Assembly: GCA_031841125.1 (NCBI GenBank) | Contig: CM063109.1 | Coordinates: 27,747,321 to 27,811,320 of the forward strand | Length of the DNA: 64,000 bases | DNA from: Acanthococcus lagerstroemiae | Lineage: Eukaryota > Arthropoda > Insecta > Hemiptera > Eriococcidae | Reading direction: 5' to 3' | Part shown: piece by piece, positions 11,870 to 23,936 of the stretch | Position numbering within the stretch: position 1 is the first letter of the stretch | Layout: every line of letters begins with the position of its first letter | The notes under the pieces: generated by a model | What the model was told of the DNA's origin: nothing | What the model saw: only the letters and a program-made list of their open reading frames with translations | Database searches by the model: none | Translations under genes and position numbers: made by a program

Positions 11870-13830
11870 TGTTAAGGATCAGCTCAGTAGCCTCACTTTT
11901 ATAGCCAAAGTGAGAATTTTACTGAGCTCTATCCCTTTGACTTCACTGGGTGCTAGACACTCTAGTCCCGATGCTTCGCGTCTTCTCCCGGCTATTGCTG
12001 GGCATTCACATATGATCTGGATTGAGGTTTCTTCCTCTTCTCTACTCTACCTACAGGAGGGTCTGTTTACTTGTCTAAGCCTTTACTCTGGATTTTATGA
12101 CGCTGTATGCTACAGGAAGAAACGGTCTGGGCGTTGTCAGTTCCTTTTTTATACCCTACTTCGCTAGCTTGCCAGCGATCATGTTCCCTTTTATGCCGCA
12201 GTGTCCCGGTGTCTGTAGTATAGTGACACAGTTCTCCTGAGCAAGGGTGTATAATTTGTTAACACACCCCGCTACCACCAGGGATGTAGTTTGGTGTGAC
12301 GATAGTGCCTTAATAGCCGATTGACTGACTGTACAGATATAAATCTGCTTATTAACCGGGCCCTTCTGCTGGCTTCTATCAATGGCCACCGCGATCGCTA
12401 TTACCTCTGCTTGGAGGATAGTGACGTCCTCGCCCAGTGCCATTGAATAGTTGCCAGCGCCTTTTGAATTCGTGATTCCGATTCCTACACCTTGATAATT
12501 CTTAGAGGCATCTGCAAACCACACATTCTTCTCTTTTCCTAGAATGCTTGGCCACCTCCTTTCCCCACCTCCCCTGTAGGTATCATCGCACGGTACGGCT
12601 TGTCAAAGAAGTGTTCCATCGCGATTCTATCCTTCGGCATCCCTAAGCATTTCTCCATCGTCCCCGCCATCTCTCATATCCTTCTGTGGCCTGTTTTTGG
12701 GCTTGAATGTTTGGTTGACCCAGACGATAAGCCCCCAGTATCGCCGCTGCTTCTATAGCAGTGTGAAGTGGTGGCCAGTTTAGGAGCCTTTCTAGTGCCT
12801 TAGTCGGCGCCGTTCTCATTGCCCCCGTTGTCATCACGCACGCGAGCCTTTGCAGGTGCTCTAGTTCCTCTCTGACTTTGGCCAGGTGGACTCGGTCCCA
12901 CCACACAATGGCCGCATATGTGATTCTGGGACGTATTACACCGGTATGCATCCAGTGCATCATTTTGGGAGGGAGTCACCAGGTCCTGCCGACAAAGGTG
13001 TGGCAAGCTCAAAGAGCCTCAGTCCCTTTTCTTATTTCATCTGAGACATGGATCCCAGGAGAGTTTTTCATCAAGATATACTCCTAAGTACTTCACCTTT
13101 CTTGTGAGGGCTAGCGGTCTTCCCTTGTATTGCACCTTGATCAACTCTTTGCCCTTCCTTTTGCGGATGAAAAGAGTGATCTCAGTTTTGTCTGGATTTA
13201 TCGATAACCCCTTTTTCACACACGATTTTTCCACACATAGGAGTCCCTACTGCGTTAAATCCGCGATGGTTCCCGGAAATTTGCCGGTTACCACCACAGC
13301 CAAATCATCAGTGTAGCCCTGTGTGTATATTTTTTGACCATTTAACTCCTCAAGCTAACTGTCCACCACTAGGCTCCACAGTAGGGGAGATAGTACTCCT
13401 CCCTATGGACAGCCCCTGATGGTCGTTGCATGGATTTGTTCTTGTTGGTATGTTATCCAAATCTCCCTGCCTTTTAGCATAGATACAATCCAGTTTATTA
13501 AGCTTTCCTTCACTTTCCTTTCCCTCAAGGCTGTTTCTATTGATTCACGAGAGGTCGCGTCAAACGCTCCCTGTATATCCATGAATGTTTCCAGGACATA
13601 ATCTCCACCAGTCATCCCTTTCTCAATTGCCGTAGCAAGCTAGTGCAGTGTGACTCTACTGATCTGTCTGCCCTATATGCGTGCTGGTTTTCATGTAGTG
13701 GGAACCTTTTCAGGGTAACCTCTCTTAGGTGCCTGTCTATCAGCCTTTCCAAGGTTTCTAGCATGAATGATGGGAGACTTATCGGCCTAAAGAGTAAGCA
13801 ACTCGTTGTCCTCTATCCTCTTTAAGTAAG
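11870..13830 (-). pseudogene. Decayed R1-like LINE: RT, RNase H and C-terminal region
   Basis: In minus-strand order there is an RT domain (FMDIQGAFD near 13,576; GCP followed by a stop in place of Q in the GCPQGG block at 13,403-13,405; YTDDLA near 13,300, where YADD is usual), then the post-RT region (13,234-12,643; ITYAAIVWW, AMRTAPTKALERLL), then an RNase H domain (12,524-12,156), then a tail with EEETSIQIICECPAIAG ending near 11,875. RNase H keeps the first Asp (FADAS) and Glu (LQAEV), but the usual SDSQSA Asp is Val and the last Asp is Gly. The layout fits R1/LOA-type non-LTR retrotransposons. Several frameshifts and stops make it inactive. The EN and ORF1 part is missing. Confidence 0.8.
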
Positions 13831-13839
13831 TGAACTGGC

Positions 13840-14360
13840 GCTTTGTTTGTATCAAGGTAACTGGCACTGTATCAAACATGAAGATCGTATGTGTATTCCC
13901 CCCAAATAAACTATTCATGAAAAAACTATCAGCTTTTTCCCCCAAAAATTCGAATGGTTTTGAGGCAATTTTTTTTTTCCTTACAAAAAATTATGATTTG
14001 GATGACAACATTTTCTGTATGAAATGAGTGATTGTCATCTTGATTCAAAGAGATTTGGTAAGCCTGTAAGATTCTCAGAAAATCTCAAGTCTAAAATAGT
14101 TTCGAAAAAACTTAATGAAGCCTGAAATAATCTTTAAAAAGGAAAAGAAGACAGTTAGAGACAGTTTAAAACATATTTGGAGGAGTCTTAAAGAAATCTT
14201 GAAAAGTCTTACACAAGTTTGGAAAAGCCTTTTAAGCAGTCTCAAAGAATCTTAAACATATCTGAATGAGTTCAAAGCTTTCACAGCGATCCTAGGAGAT
14301 CCGGGAAGGATTTGTCTGGACGAAAAATCAAGGAGGCAGTTTTACCTCTCCCTTTACTAA
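13840..14360. repeat. Degenerate short-period repeat, AGTCTTGAA-like
   Basis: Words such as AGTCTTAAAG, AATCTTGAAAAGTCTT and CTCAAAGAATCTT recur at about 20-27-base spacing. The block ends with a segment including GACGAAAAATCAAGG. Related sequence, in the same order, occurs at about 17,930-18,190 and 18,600-18,990, and a shorter stretch at 40,800-40,930. No coding function is evident. Confidence 0.5.
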
Positions 14361-14589
14361 AAAAATCGGCCAAGGAGAAAATTTCTTTTGATTTAGTAAC
14401 ACTGGTTTAGGAAAATGTAATTTGGATGATAATATTTTCTACGGCTTCCTCCCCTGTGATCACCATGGTGGTTCAAAGCAGTGACGTAAATACACATATA
14501 AGGGATATGAGGATATTTCCCTTTCCATAGCCAGGAGGACGTAATAGAATCATAGAAATTCTCGTTCATCTGTACAGTCACTCGACGAC

Positions 14590-15400
14590 CTATGTCAAGA
14601 CTGACATAATAGGTGAGAACTTCCCTATCCTAAGAGGGGTCAAACAGGGGAACCGAAATTGGAATGGGAAAGCAAAGGTATAAAAATTGCGGGCAAAAAT
14701 TTAAACAACCTTAGGTTTGCAGATGGCATCGCACTGATAGCTAAAAATTTTAACGAAATGGTGGAAATAGTAGAGGAAGTAAAATGAGTAAGTGAGGAAC
14801 AAGGCCTAGTCATGAATTTATCGAAATCGAAATTTATGACTAACAGGGAGGGACCCAATGAAATTTGGCTCGCGAGGGCAAAAACTTCTCGGGTACAAGA
14901 GTACAAATATCAGGGTCAAGCAACGAAATTCGATAACAATATGGAAGGAGTTACTAGAGAACGGATTACTAATGCATGGAAGGCTTTTTGGGTGCACAAA
15001 TTTATCGTTAAAAATAAAATAAAACTAAGTCTAAAAATGAAAGTATTCGAAAGGTGTGTGGTCCCAGCTGTCACCTATGGGTCTCAAACATGGGCACTAA
15101 CCCGGAGGCAAATTCTGTGTCTAAGAAACACGTACAATTCAATGCTGAGAGGAGAATCTTGGGCATTCGTTTAAAAGATAAGATTGATTTAAAAACTATC
15201 AGGGCAAATAGTATAGGGTACAAAATTAAAAAATTGAAACTGAAATACGCTGACCATTTGGCAAGGGGTGATCCAGAGAAATGGAGTTACCGCTGCGTCA
15301 TGTGGGGTCCGAAATATCAAAAGAGGAAAAGAGGCCGTCCAGCGACATGGCAGATAGACGAGATTCTAAGATACCTAAACTTTTGCTGGGCACGGACAGC
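14590..15400 (+). pseudogene. RTE-type LINE, RT 3' half (left part)
   Basis: Readable blocks in order are ENFPILRGVKQG (about 14,610-14,648), NLRFADGIALIA near 14,705-14,745 (usually FADD, so one catalytic Asp is Gly), a thumb region (14,880-15,170; VTYGSQTWAL, LSLKMKVFERC), then MLGI-like sequence and GRPATWQIDEI near 15,335-15,370. These are typical of the RTE clade. The segment after RGVKQG is deleted and at least two frameshifts separate the blocks. The C-terminal codons resume at 17,653 after a 2.26-kb insertion. Confidence 0.8.
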
Positions 15401-17658
15401 AGGTACATTTCACTATCCCCCCTCCCCCAAGGTGGATTTTACAGAAGCCATTGGGGGCAAAAAGTGTGTATAATTTGTGTAATTTGTGTACGTTGGTCCC
15501 AGAATTTGTGTACGCTCCCTTTCCTCATTATAAAGGATCAAAGTTTGGAGGGCTGGGAAAATGCTAGCCCCCCCCCCAAGTTGAGTTGGAGGCCTGGAAA
15601 TGAAAGCAAAAATTTGTGTATAATTTGGGAAATTTGGGTAATTTGTGTACGTTGGTCCCAGAATTTGTGTACGCTCCCTGCCCCCACTAGAATCACATAA
15701 TTATAAGTAATGTGCACATGTGTCATTGGCCGTATTGTTGCTGTACATGTGCACAATAAATTTGTTAAAATAAATAAAAATAAATAAACGATCAAAGTTT
15801 GGAACCTGGGGAAATGCTAACCCCCCCCCCCAAGTAGAGTTGGAGGTTCGAGAACGGGGGCAAAAATTTGTGTACAATTTGTGTAACTCGTGTACGTTGG
15901 TCACAGAATTTGTGTACGCTGCCTTCCCCCACTATAAATGATCACAGTTTGGGGGCCAGGAAAATGCCCCCCCCCCCTAGTTGAGTTGGAGGTCTGGAAA
16001 TGGAGGCAAAAATTTGTGTACAATTTGTGTATTTTGTGTATCTACATCCCTCAATTTGTGTACCCTTCCCTTCCCCTCTGTGGATGACATAAGATAGGTA
16101 AACTGTCAAGTGTTGCCCCCTCCCCCCGTGTTACCGGATTAGAAAAAATTAATGAAATTTTTGGCTTTTTGATGCCGGAAAAGTAGAAAAATATTTCAGT
16201 GGAGGATTTGGAGGGATGTGTCAACAGTATAATGAGAAATTATGCAAATTTTTTCTCAACTGATCTAAAATATGAAAATCATACATCATCGTATAATTTC
16301 CTGTAATACCGAGTAGATACTTCGAGAATACCTTTTCTACTAAATATCTTCCTCTCTTCCTCGTCTTTCAAATGATAGTCAATTTTTTTCTTATCCTTTT
16401 ATTGCTGCCGGTACTTTCTAATATTTCCTGAATCATATTTCACTTCTTCTGTCTTCATTGTGCTTACGTATTTTCTGTTTAATTATTTTACTTATTATGT
16501 TTAACTCCACTCTCTCTGTTTTTGTTATATAACTTTTTCTTATAATTTTGATTGTTTTATCTGTGATTTCGTTAGCAAGCTTCACTATGTACACTACTGC
16601 AATACAGGAGGGTGCTGACAGTTCACAAACTGGTAAGTGAGAACCAGGGGTGCTAGCACCTAACATGTAACTCATATTGTTTGGTCCATAGAGGGGAAGG
16701 GAAAGGTACACAAATTAGGAAGATCGATACACAAAATACACAAATGTTTGCACCCACTTCCAGACCTCTATCTCAACTTGAGGGGAGGAGGCATCATCTA
16801 AACATGTAACACATCTTGTATGTTCCATAGTGGGTGGCGGGGTTCACAAATTGGGGGAGATCGATACACAAATCACACAAATTCTTGTCCCCATTTCCAG
16901 ACTTCCAACTCAACTAGGGGTGGGGGCTAGAATTTATTCATCCCCCCAAACTTTGATCGTTCATAGTGGTGAAAGGGAGCGTACACAAATTCTGGGACAA
17001 ACGTACATACATTACACAAATTATATACGAATTTTTTGCTCCCATTTCCAGACCTCCAACTCAATTTGGGGGGCTATTATTTTTCTAGTCCCCCCCCTAC
17101 TTTGATCGTTTATAGTGGCGGAAGGGAACGTACACACATTCTGGGACCAACGTAAACAAATTACACAAATTATACACAAATATTTGTCCTCATTTCCAGA
17201 CCTACAACTCAACTTGGGGGAAGGGCTTGGATTTTGACGCCCCTCCCCCCAACTTTGAATGTTGTTAGTGAGGTAAGGGAGCGTACACAAATTCTGGGAC
17301 CAACATACACAAGTTACACAAAGTGTACCCAAATGTTTTCCTCCATTTCCGGATCTCCAATTCAACTTGGAAGCTAGCATCAATTATAGTGGGGCAAGGG
17401 AGCGTACATAAATTCTGGGACCAACGTACACAAATGACACAAATTTTGACCCCCATTTCCGGACCTCCAACTCAACTTGGGGGGTAGCATTTCTCCAGCC
17501 CCCCAAACTTTGATCGTTTATAGTGGCGGAAGGGAGCGTACACAAATTCTGGGACCAACGTACACAAATTCCACAAATCATACACAAATTTTTGCCCCCA
17601 TTTTCCGACCTCCAACTCAATTTGGGGGGGGGGCTCGTGAAATGGACCTACAGACAGC
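15401..17658. mobile_element. Foldback element with tandem-repeat arms, nested in RTE LINE
   Basis: The left arm (about 15,430-16,085) carries about four direct units and the right arm (about 16,680-17,640) about seven units in the opposite orientation. The unit of about 150-170 bp contains ACGTTGGTCCCAGAATTTG, GTGTACGCTCCCTT, GATCAAAGTTTGG, a C-run and AGTTGAGTTGGAGGTCTGG. The extreme ends match as inverted repeats (AGGTACATTTCAC left, AGGTCCATTTCAC right in complement). GACAGC flanks the insert (15,395-15,400 and 17,653-17,658), a possible 6-bp target duplication. A spacer (16,090-16,680) separates the arms and holds no recognised transposase. Long tandem-bearing inverted arms recall foldback elements such as FB and Galileo. 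Confidence 0.75.
15688..15788 (+). mobile_element. Short A/T-tailed insertion within a foldback unit
   Basis: One unit of the left arm is interrupted between CCCCACTA and the resuming CGATCAAAG by about 98 bp ending in AAATAAAAATAAAT-like sequence. It contains the complementary words GTGCACATGTG and GTACATGTGCAC. The tail suggests a small retroposed piece, possibly a LINE 3' end or SINE. Confidence 0.45.
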
Positions 17659-17790
17659 GAGGAAGCGTGAAAGATGGAGGAAGGTGACAGAAGCCTATGT
17701 CCGGCGGTGGGCAGATTAGGTAACGACTTACACTGCAAACTTGGTGTACACCTAATCAAGGTTGTAAATTTAAAAAAATAAAAAATAGCC
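17640..17790 (+). pseudogene. RTE-type LINE, last codons and 3' UTR (right part)
   Basis: From about 17,653 the plus strand encodes ARKRERWRKVTEAYVRRWAD and then a stop. This is the characteristic C-terminus of RTE-clade proteins. It is followed by a short A/T-rich 3' UTR. It continues the frame that stops making sense at 15,400, so this and the left part are one LINE split by the foldback element. Confidence 0.8.
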
Positions 17791-20700
17791 AGGAGAAAGA
17801 ATAAAATTTTAGACCTTGTCAACGAACACTACCTCAGAACTTATTTTTTGCGTTTGAAGTTGAAATTTGTGTAATGTTTCAGGCCCGAAAGACCTTCATT
17901 GTTTTGCTTGTAGAGATAAAGTTTGGGGGAAATGTTTCCTATTCCCTACTCCTTTCCAGCGGAATTTCCTTTTCACACTGCTGGTTCAGAAAGACTTGAA
18001 TACATCTGTGTTTCAGAAAGTATTGATCAAATCTAGAGTTGTTTCGAAAGTCTCAATCAAGCCTGCATAATGTTTAAACGAGTTCAGAAAAGTATTATAG
18101 TATTTCAAGTGGTATAAAACGTGTCTGAAAGAGATTTGTCCCACCGAAAAATCAAGGTAGCTTTACCACCTCTTACCTCTTCCAAGGCATCCGCCACCAG
18201 GGTGTCCACCGGGCATGAAAACATTCAAAACCAGAAAATAGCATGATTTTTGCTCAAAGTAGGATGAAAACGTGAAAATGGCATAATTTTTTACAATTTC
18301 TTTGTAAAAGCATATTATTATTACTAAAGTATCTTATCAGAATGAAACTGCCAAAAAAGCGCATGCCGTTTCCTACAAACAAGTATATATACAATGAGGT
18401 GCACTTCTTAGAGAAAATTTGAAGCCTGAAAAATAGCATGAATTTTCGTTTTCTGAAACTGGTAGACACCATGGCCACGAAGAAAACTTTGAAATTTTTT
18501 CTCTAATAATCGACGAGTCTTGACCCAAAAATATTTATTTTCGAAAAATAGTTGTGATTCTGATGAAAACATTCCCCTCCCCATGCCCGAAATGAACGAT
18601 CTTCACCGTTACTTCAGAAAGACTTGAATGAGTCCAAGATTCTCAGAAAGTCTTGATCAAGGCCGGAATAGTCACGAAATGTCTCAATCAAGCCTGGAAT
18701 TATCCTTAAACGAGCCTGGAAGAGTCTCTGTTGTGATAGTCTAAATCATGTCTGAAAGTGTCGTAGAGAGGTCTTCGGAGCTCTTAAACTTTGCTTCACG
18801 AGTTTCGAAGTGTCCTAAATTGGCCTGAATAAGTCTCGAAAAATCTGCCGGCAGTCAAAAAGATTCTTGAACAACTAATAATTTGAAAGAAAAACAGTTC
18901 GAACGAGTATGCAGTAAGTCCTGAAGAAACTTGGAAAAGTTTTGAAGGGGCTTAACCAAGCTTGAGAAAATCTGAAACATTTTTTAAATTTTCTTCATCA
19001 TTTAACTCCTAAGTGACCTTCAATAAAATTTCGTTTACGTTATTCTTACTTTAAAATGCAATATTTTAGTCAGGGTCATAATCATAGTTCACTAAGACTT
19101 TCTTCTCGTTCCACTCTAATATTCATATCGGACCAAACTCTTCCACGAAGAGGAGGTGGTGTTAAGCCCCTTTTTCCTCATTGAGCTCTATTCTCTTGCT
19201 ACAGATAAGCCTAGCATGCAACACATTTTACATGAAGCCTCGCCCTCGTTCTATGCCGAAGCAACTTCTTGAAACAGCAGGGACGTACCGCAGAGTTTTT
19301 TCCGAGGGGGCTAAAATTGTGAAAGTTTCAACTAACTCAACTCAAAATCCCCAAATATCAAAATTGTTTTGTATTGGTTAAAGAAGAAAACTTTTAACTT
19401 GATGGGTTTTTTCAACTTCTGATCCGCCTACTGAAATTTCCCAATTTCTGTGGAGGCTTTGTGCCCCTTGTTTTCATCCCTGACTAGAATGGTAAATTTT
19501 CCCAACTGCTAAGTGAAAAAGTCCTACGCGGGGGGGGGGGGAGCTTCTCCCTATCGACGAGTCCCTGTGAATCAGAAGAGTAATCGTGGATTTTCTTACT
19601 GAAAATTTCACCTTGACCGCTTTTCTAGAGAAAGAGGACGACGACATATTTTCGATATTATCCTCCAATTTTTTAATTGTTTTCTCTTATTACTATAAAT
19701 TTTCATGGCTAATATGTAGGAAAAATTGTATCCAGTAGTAGTTCTTCCAAGGGGCTAGGAGTCACTCCTCCCATTACCAGCTGATGATTTTTTGAATATT
19801 TAAATATCGACAAGCGAAAGAAGAATGAGAGAAAGTCAACACTTCAGATTTTGCTATCAGTGGAACCAATTTTACTAATTGAAGGTCGATTTCACTCAAT
19901 CAGTCGCTTTAATGACAGGCTGTTGAAAATTGAAAAACTTTTGGTCTTTGTAATTGTGACACCCGTCTCCTGAAAACTCTTTTTCGCTCCCTCTCTTTCT
20001 CGTTCTTGATTGGATATGAAAACGGTCTTCAAATTTGCTTTTATTCGCGATATTATACGACACCGCGGGCTAAATTGGAGGTTTTCCAATTAAGAAAATT
20101 TCTCACGTAGAGGAAATATTTGTTGGATCCGATCCCACTGTAATATTCATTTCGTTTCCATTTGAAACGTGAAAAGCGACCGACTGTTCCAGCCGCAGAC
20201 TTATAATCGCTGGTTGATTCTACGCTGCTTAAATTAGTTTTACTGTTTACAGTTAATTTAGAAAATTGTTTTTTTTCCTCCAACCGCGTTTCGGCGAATT
20301 CGTCGTCGAACTGCTTTTTTTCTCTTTTTCGTGACAATGAAAGAACGCCGTTGAAAGCGTCTTTCTCGTTTTATTCCGAGGGGTATTTCGTTGATTAAAA
20401 CGTAGCTTAACTAATATTGAATTTGTAAAAACCTTTAAAAACCTTTCTTTTTAATTACGAAATCGAATGAATATTTCGGCGTATTATTTTTAAATTAATC
20501 AATTCGGCTGCGGCGGGGCTGAGTTCTGTTCGAGAGCATTGTTCATAAGAAAGCGCCGATTCCGATGAAAAACTAGGTATGTATTGTCTGAAGAGGTATT
20601 GAGATTTCAGTCGAGTAGACTCGCCTGGTTGCAAACGAGTTATACAATTTTAAGCCTGACTTCATTCTAGAAACGCTTGCTAGTACAAGGTGTCTCAGGG

Positions 20701-21226
20701 TAAATGATCTGCATCTGAATTGTTATTGGGACTATTTTATTGAACTGATAACTTACATCCGTCTTCTGCATGTCATTATAATATGTAGGACTGCTCGCCA
20801 TTCATTCCACATGATGGTTACATTATAGAGGTAAAACTCTTATTCATTGTTTCTATCTTAACCCTGTGAAAATAAAAATAGACAAATGTATCTCCACGCG
20901 GTCAGGATAAATTGCTTGCTTATTCGATTGAAGGAGAGAACATTTATTATTTTTATTTTGAATATCTTATGACATGAGAATTTCCTTCATAGTCGGAGAA
21001 TATTTCACAATACACGAATAATGTATGAAAAATTTGTGAAAGTTCCCTTGACGTTTTTTTCTTTTAATTTCTCAGTAAACCGAAAACAAATTTTGTGAAT
21101 CGACTCTGCTAAGCCCTAGTTAGAATAATCAGTAGCATAAACTGGAGGCGGGCATATGGAAATATCTCCCATCGTTTAAAAAAAGCAAAACCGTTGAAAA
21201 TGACTGATTTTCCCTGCTCAGATAGT
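17791..21226. other. No gene seen; includes AGTCTTGAA-like repeats
   Basis: About 17,930-18,190 and 18,600-18,990 share the degenerate AGTCTTGAA-type repeat found at 13,840-14,360. The remainder is AT-rich with chance open frames on both strands (for example 20,053-20,337 minus, lysine-rich and low in complexity), which I do not support as genes. Confidence 0.45.
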
Positions 21227-21481
21227 CAGAGGTGAAACTTGACTTTTAGTTTGGGTGGTGGAGAAGGAAAATTTGCCGACAAATATTTTCTAAAAATGTG
21301 AAAATTCGTCGATTTTTTAATCAAAGTATTTTCCAATTGAAAAAATAATAATTATTATTATAATAATAAACAAACAAACGTTCTTAAACAATGAAAAATT
21401 CAAATAAAAAGTTTCAAAATTTGCTGACTGCCTAATTATTGTAGTGTTTCAACCCCCCTCCCCCCCGTAGTTTCGTCCCTG
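21227..21481. mobile_element. MITE family M1, copy 1
   Basis: Begins CAGAGGTGAAACTTGACTT and ends TAGTTTCGTCCCTG, so the ends are inverted repeats of CAGNGNNGAAACT. The core reads AATTTGCCGACAAATATTTTC. Copies lie at 29,994-30,269 (inverted) and about 23,424-23,711 (direct). CAG-type ends fit hAT. Copies 1 and 2 also share flanking sequence (TGCAGATTGGAACC and beyond), so they sit in a larger repeat. Confidence 0.65.
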
Positions 21482-22259
21482 CAAATGCAGATTGGAACCT
21501 TATCCCCGAGGCACTCACATTTGCGCACATGAGCATACCCTATTCTGGGAGGGTAAGTTGGAAGAATGTTAGGAATACTTGAGAGGAACATTGAGGTGGT
21601 CGTTGTTTACTTTTAGTGATCTTTTTTTTCTGCATTTTTTCTGATTCTTCTCCTAAATTGATTCCAATAAAATCAAATAAAATAAAAAAAAAACTACAAA
21701 GTTTCCTGTCGATCGAATTAGGGAATCCGTGCCAGAAGTTCCCTTTCGTTCTTATGGGAAAAATACATGGAGTTTTGACTTTTGTTCCAGACTAAATTTC
21801 TCTCCTATTCGGGCCGTACATAAAAGGTGACGTTATTAACACATGTAGCCAAATTTTGGAATCTAGGTATAAAAATAGTCTTAATCGTGTTCGAAAAATT
21901 CGTTTCTCTTTAAATACTTCAAAAAGTCCTAATTTTCGAGATATTTCAACTTTATTCAGTATGTACATTAATGGGGAAAATGTAGGTATATATTTACCTC
22001 TTGCTACTTATCTCTTCGACTCGATAGCAACGCGCTCTGACGGATGTACGGCCCGATACTCACCAGGATCAAAGACCGTAAATTAAACAATAGAACATTT
22101 GCTATCGGATTCAGCCTTTGTGACATTGGAAGACAAGTCTTTTGCTTTCAACTTTTAGATTTTAATAATATGTTCAACTTTCTGGAATTTCAGACTCTAG
22201 GTCAAACAGAGAACCTAGTAACAACAGATTTTGGGCTGCTCAAAGTGGTGGTTCGCTGC

Positions 22260-23375
22260 AGTCGTTCACAAATAATTAAGTGAGTGACAAAGTGAGAAAG
22301 TGAATGAATAACTGAATTAGAGAATGGTTGAATGACTGAGCGAGTGAGTAAATCATTGAATCACTGAGTGAGTAAGTGAGTGAGTGAGTGAGTGAATTAC
22401 TGAGTAACTGAGTGAATAACTCAATGAGTGAACGAGTGAGTGAGTGAGTGAGTGATTGAGTAACTGTGTAAATAACTGAATAAGTAAGCGAGTGACTGAG
22501 TGAATCACTGACTTATTGGGTGAGTGGCGGATTGAGGAAGTGAATGGACAACTGAGTAAGTTAGTGAATCACTAAATAAGTAAGCGAGTGATAGTGTGAG
22601 GAAGTGAATAAATAACTAAATTAGAGAATGCGTATATGACTGTGTAAGTGAGTGAATCACTAAATAAGTAAGCAAATAACTGAAGGAGTGAGTGAATGAG
22701 TGAGTCACTAATTTATTGAGTGGGTGATGTAGGGAAGAAGTGAATGAATGACTTACATTATAGAATGAGTAAATAACTAAGTGGGTGAATGAATCACTGA
22801 GTCACTGCATAAGTGAGTGAATAACTTAGTGAATCACTAATTGAGTAAGTGGGCGACTTTGTGAGTCACTGAGTCTCTGAGTACAAGTGCTTAATTGACT
22901 GAGTGTGTCAATGAGTCACTGACTCATTGAGTGAGTGAATCACTGACTCATTGAGTGTGTGATGGAGTAACTGAGTGAATAACTCAATAAAGAAGTGAGT
23001 GACTGAGTGAATCACTGAGGAAGTGATTGAACTGTGTGAATAACTGAACAAGTAGGCGAGTGACTGAGTGAATCACTAAATAAATAAGCGAATAACTGAG
23101 TGAGTGAAACACTGACTCGGTCAGTGAGAGACGAAGTGAATGCATAACTGAATTAGAGAATGAATGAATAAATAACTGAGTGAGTGAGTGGATCACTAAA
23201 TAAGTAAGCGAGTGACCGAGTGAATCACTGACTTATTGAGTGCGTGATGGAGTGAGGAAGTGAATGAATAACTAAATTAGAGAATGAGTGAATTACTAAG
23301 TGAATGAATCACTGAGTAAGTGGTCGAGTAACTGAGTGAATCACTAAATAAGTAAGCGAATGATTGAGTGAGTGA
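22260..23375. repeat. About 1.1-kb GAGT-type satellite
   Basis: The plus strand is built of degenerate GAGT, GAAT and AAGT tetranucleotides, as in GAGTGAGTGAATCACTGA, with a higher-order recurrence of AATCACTAAATAAGTAAGCGA. On the minus strand it reads as a Ser/His/Leu-rich open frame, which is a by-product. No RNA or protein function is evident. Confidence 0.85.
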
Positions 23376-23423
23376 GCTTGAAACCTTCTGCTTTTGACTG
23401 ACTAGTCTCTAACAGGGGTTCAG

Positions 23424-23711
23424 GGTACTCCATTTTTGAAAACGAAGTTTGACTTTCAGTTTGGAAAGGTGGGGAAGAAAAATTTGCCGACAAATATGTT
23501 TTAAAAACTAAAAATTCGCTGACAAAATGTTTAAAAATTTTTAAATTCACCAATTTTTTAATCGAAATATTTTTTAATTGAAAAAGAAAATAACTAAACC
23601 GATAAACATGTATAAGAAAATGAAAATTCAAATGAACAGTTTCAAAATTTGTCGACTGCCAAATTATTGGGGGGTGTTTCAACCCCCACACCCCCTATAG
23701 TTTCGCGCCTG
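23424..23711. mobile_element. MITE family M1, copy 3
   Basis: Direct copy of the element at 21,227-21,481, recognisable by AATTTGCCGACAAATATG and ending TAGTTTCGCGCCTG. The left end is degraded. Confidence 0.6.
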
Positions 23712-23936
23712 CAGATAGTTGAAGAATCGGCGACATTTTCGCTTGCTCCCCTTGTAATCAAAATTAGTGATTTTACTCAAAAATTCTCGATTTTCCCTCC
23801 CACTTCCCTTGAGCAGTTTTCTGTTTATGCTACTGAAACCCAGCTGCGACCATTTTCTTTTTGTTGTGTTTCAGAAGTTCCATGCTATGACTAAGAGTTA
23901 GCATGCAACTGACAGCTGTTACTAAAAAATTATATG

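Noticed and set aside
15281..17822. Many frames of 60-139 codons on both strands
   Set aside because: They come from the tandem units of the foldback element, which stay open by composition.
22984..23196. Minus-strand Ser/His/Leu-rich open frame
   Set aside because: It is read entirely through the GAGT-type satellite.
22260..23375. Regular repeats that could suggest a CRISPR-like array
   Set aside because: Units are degenerate tetranucleotides without constant repeats and unique spacers, and the genome is eukaryotic.
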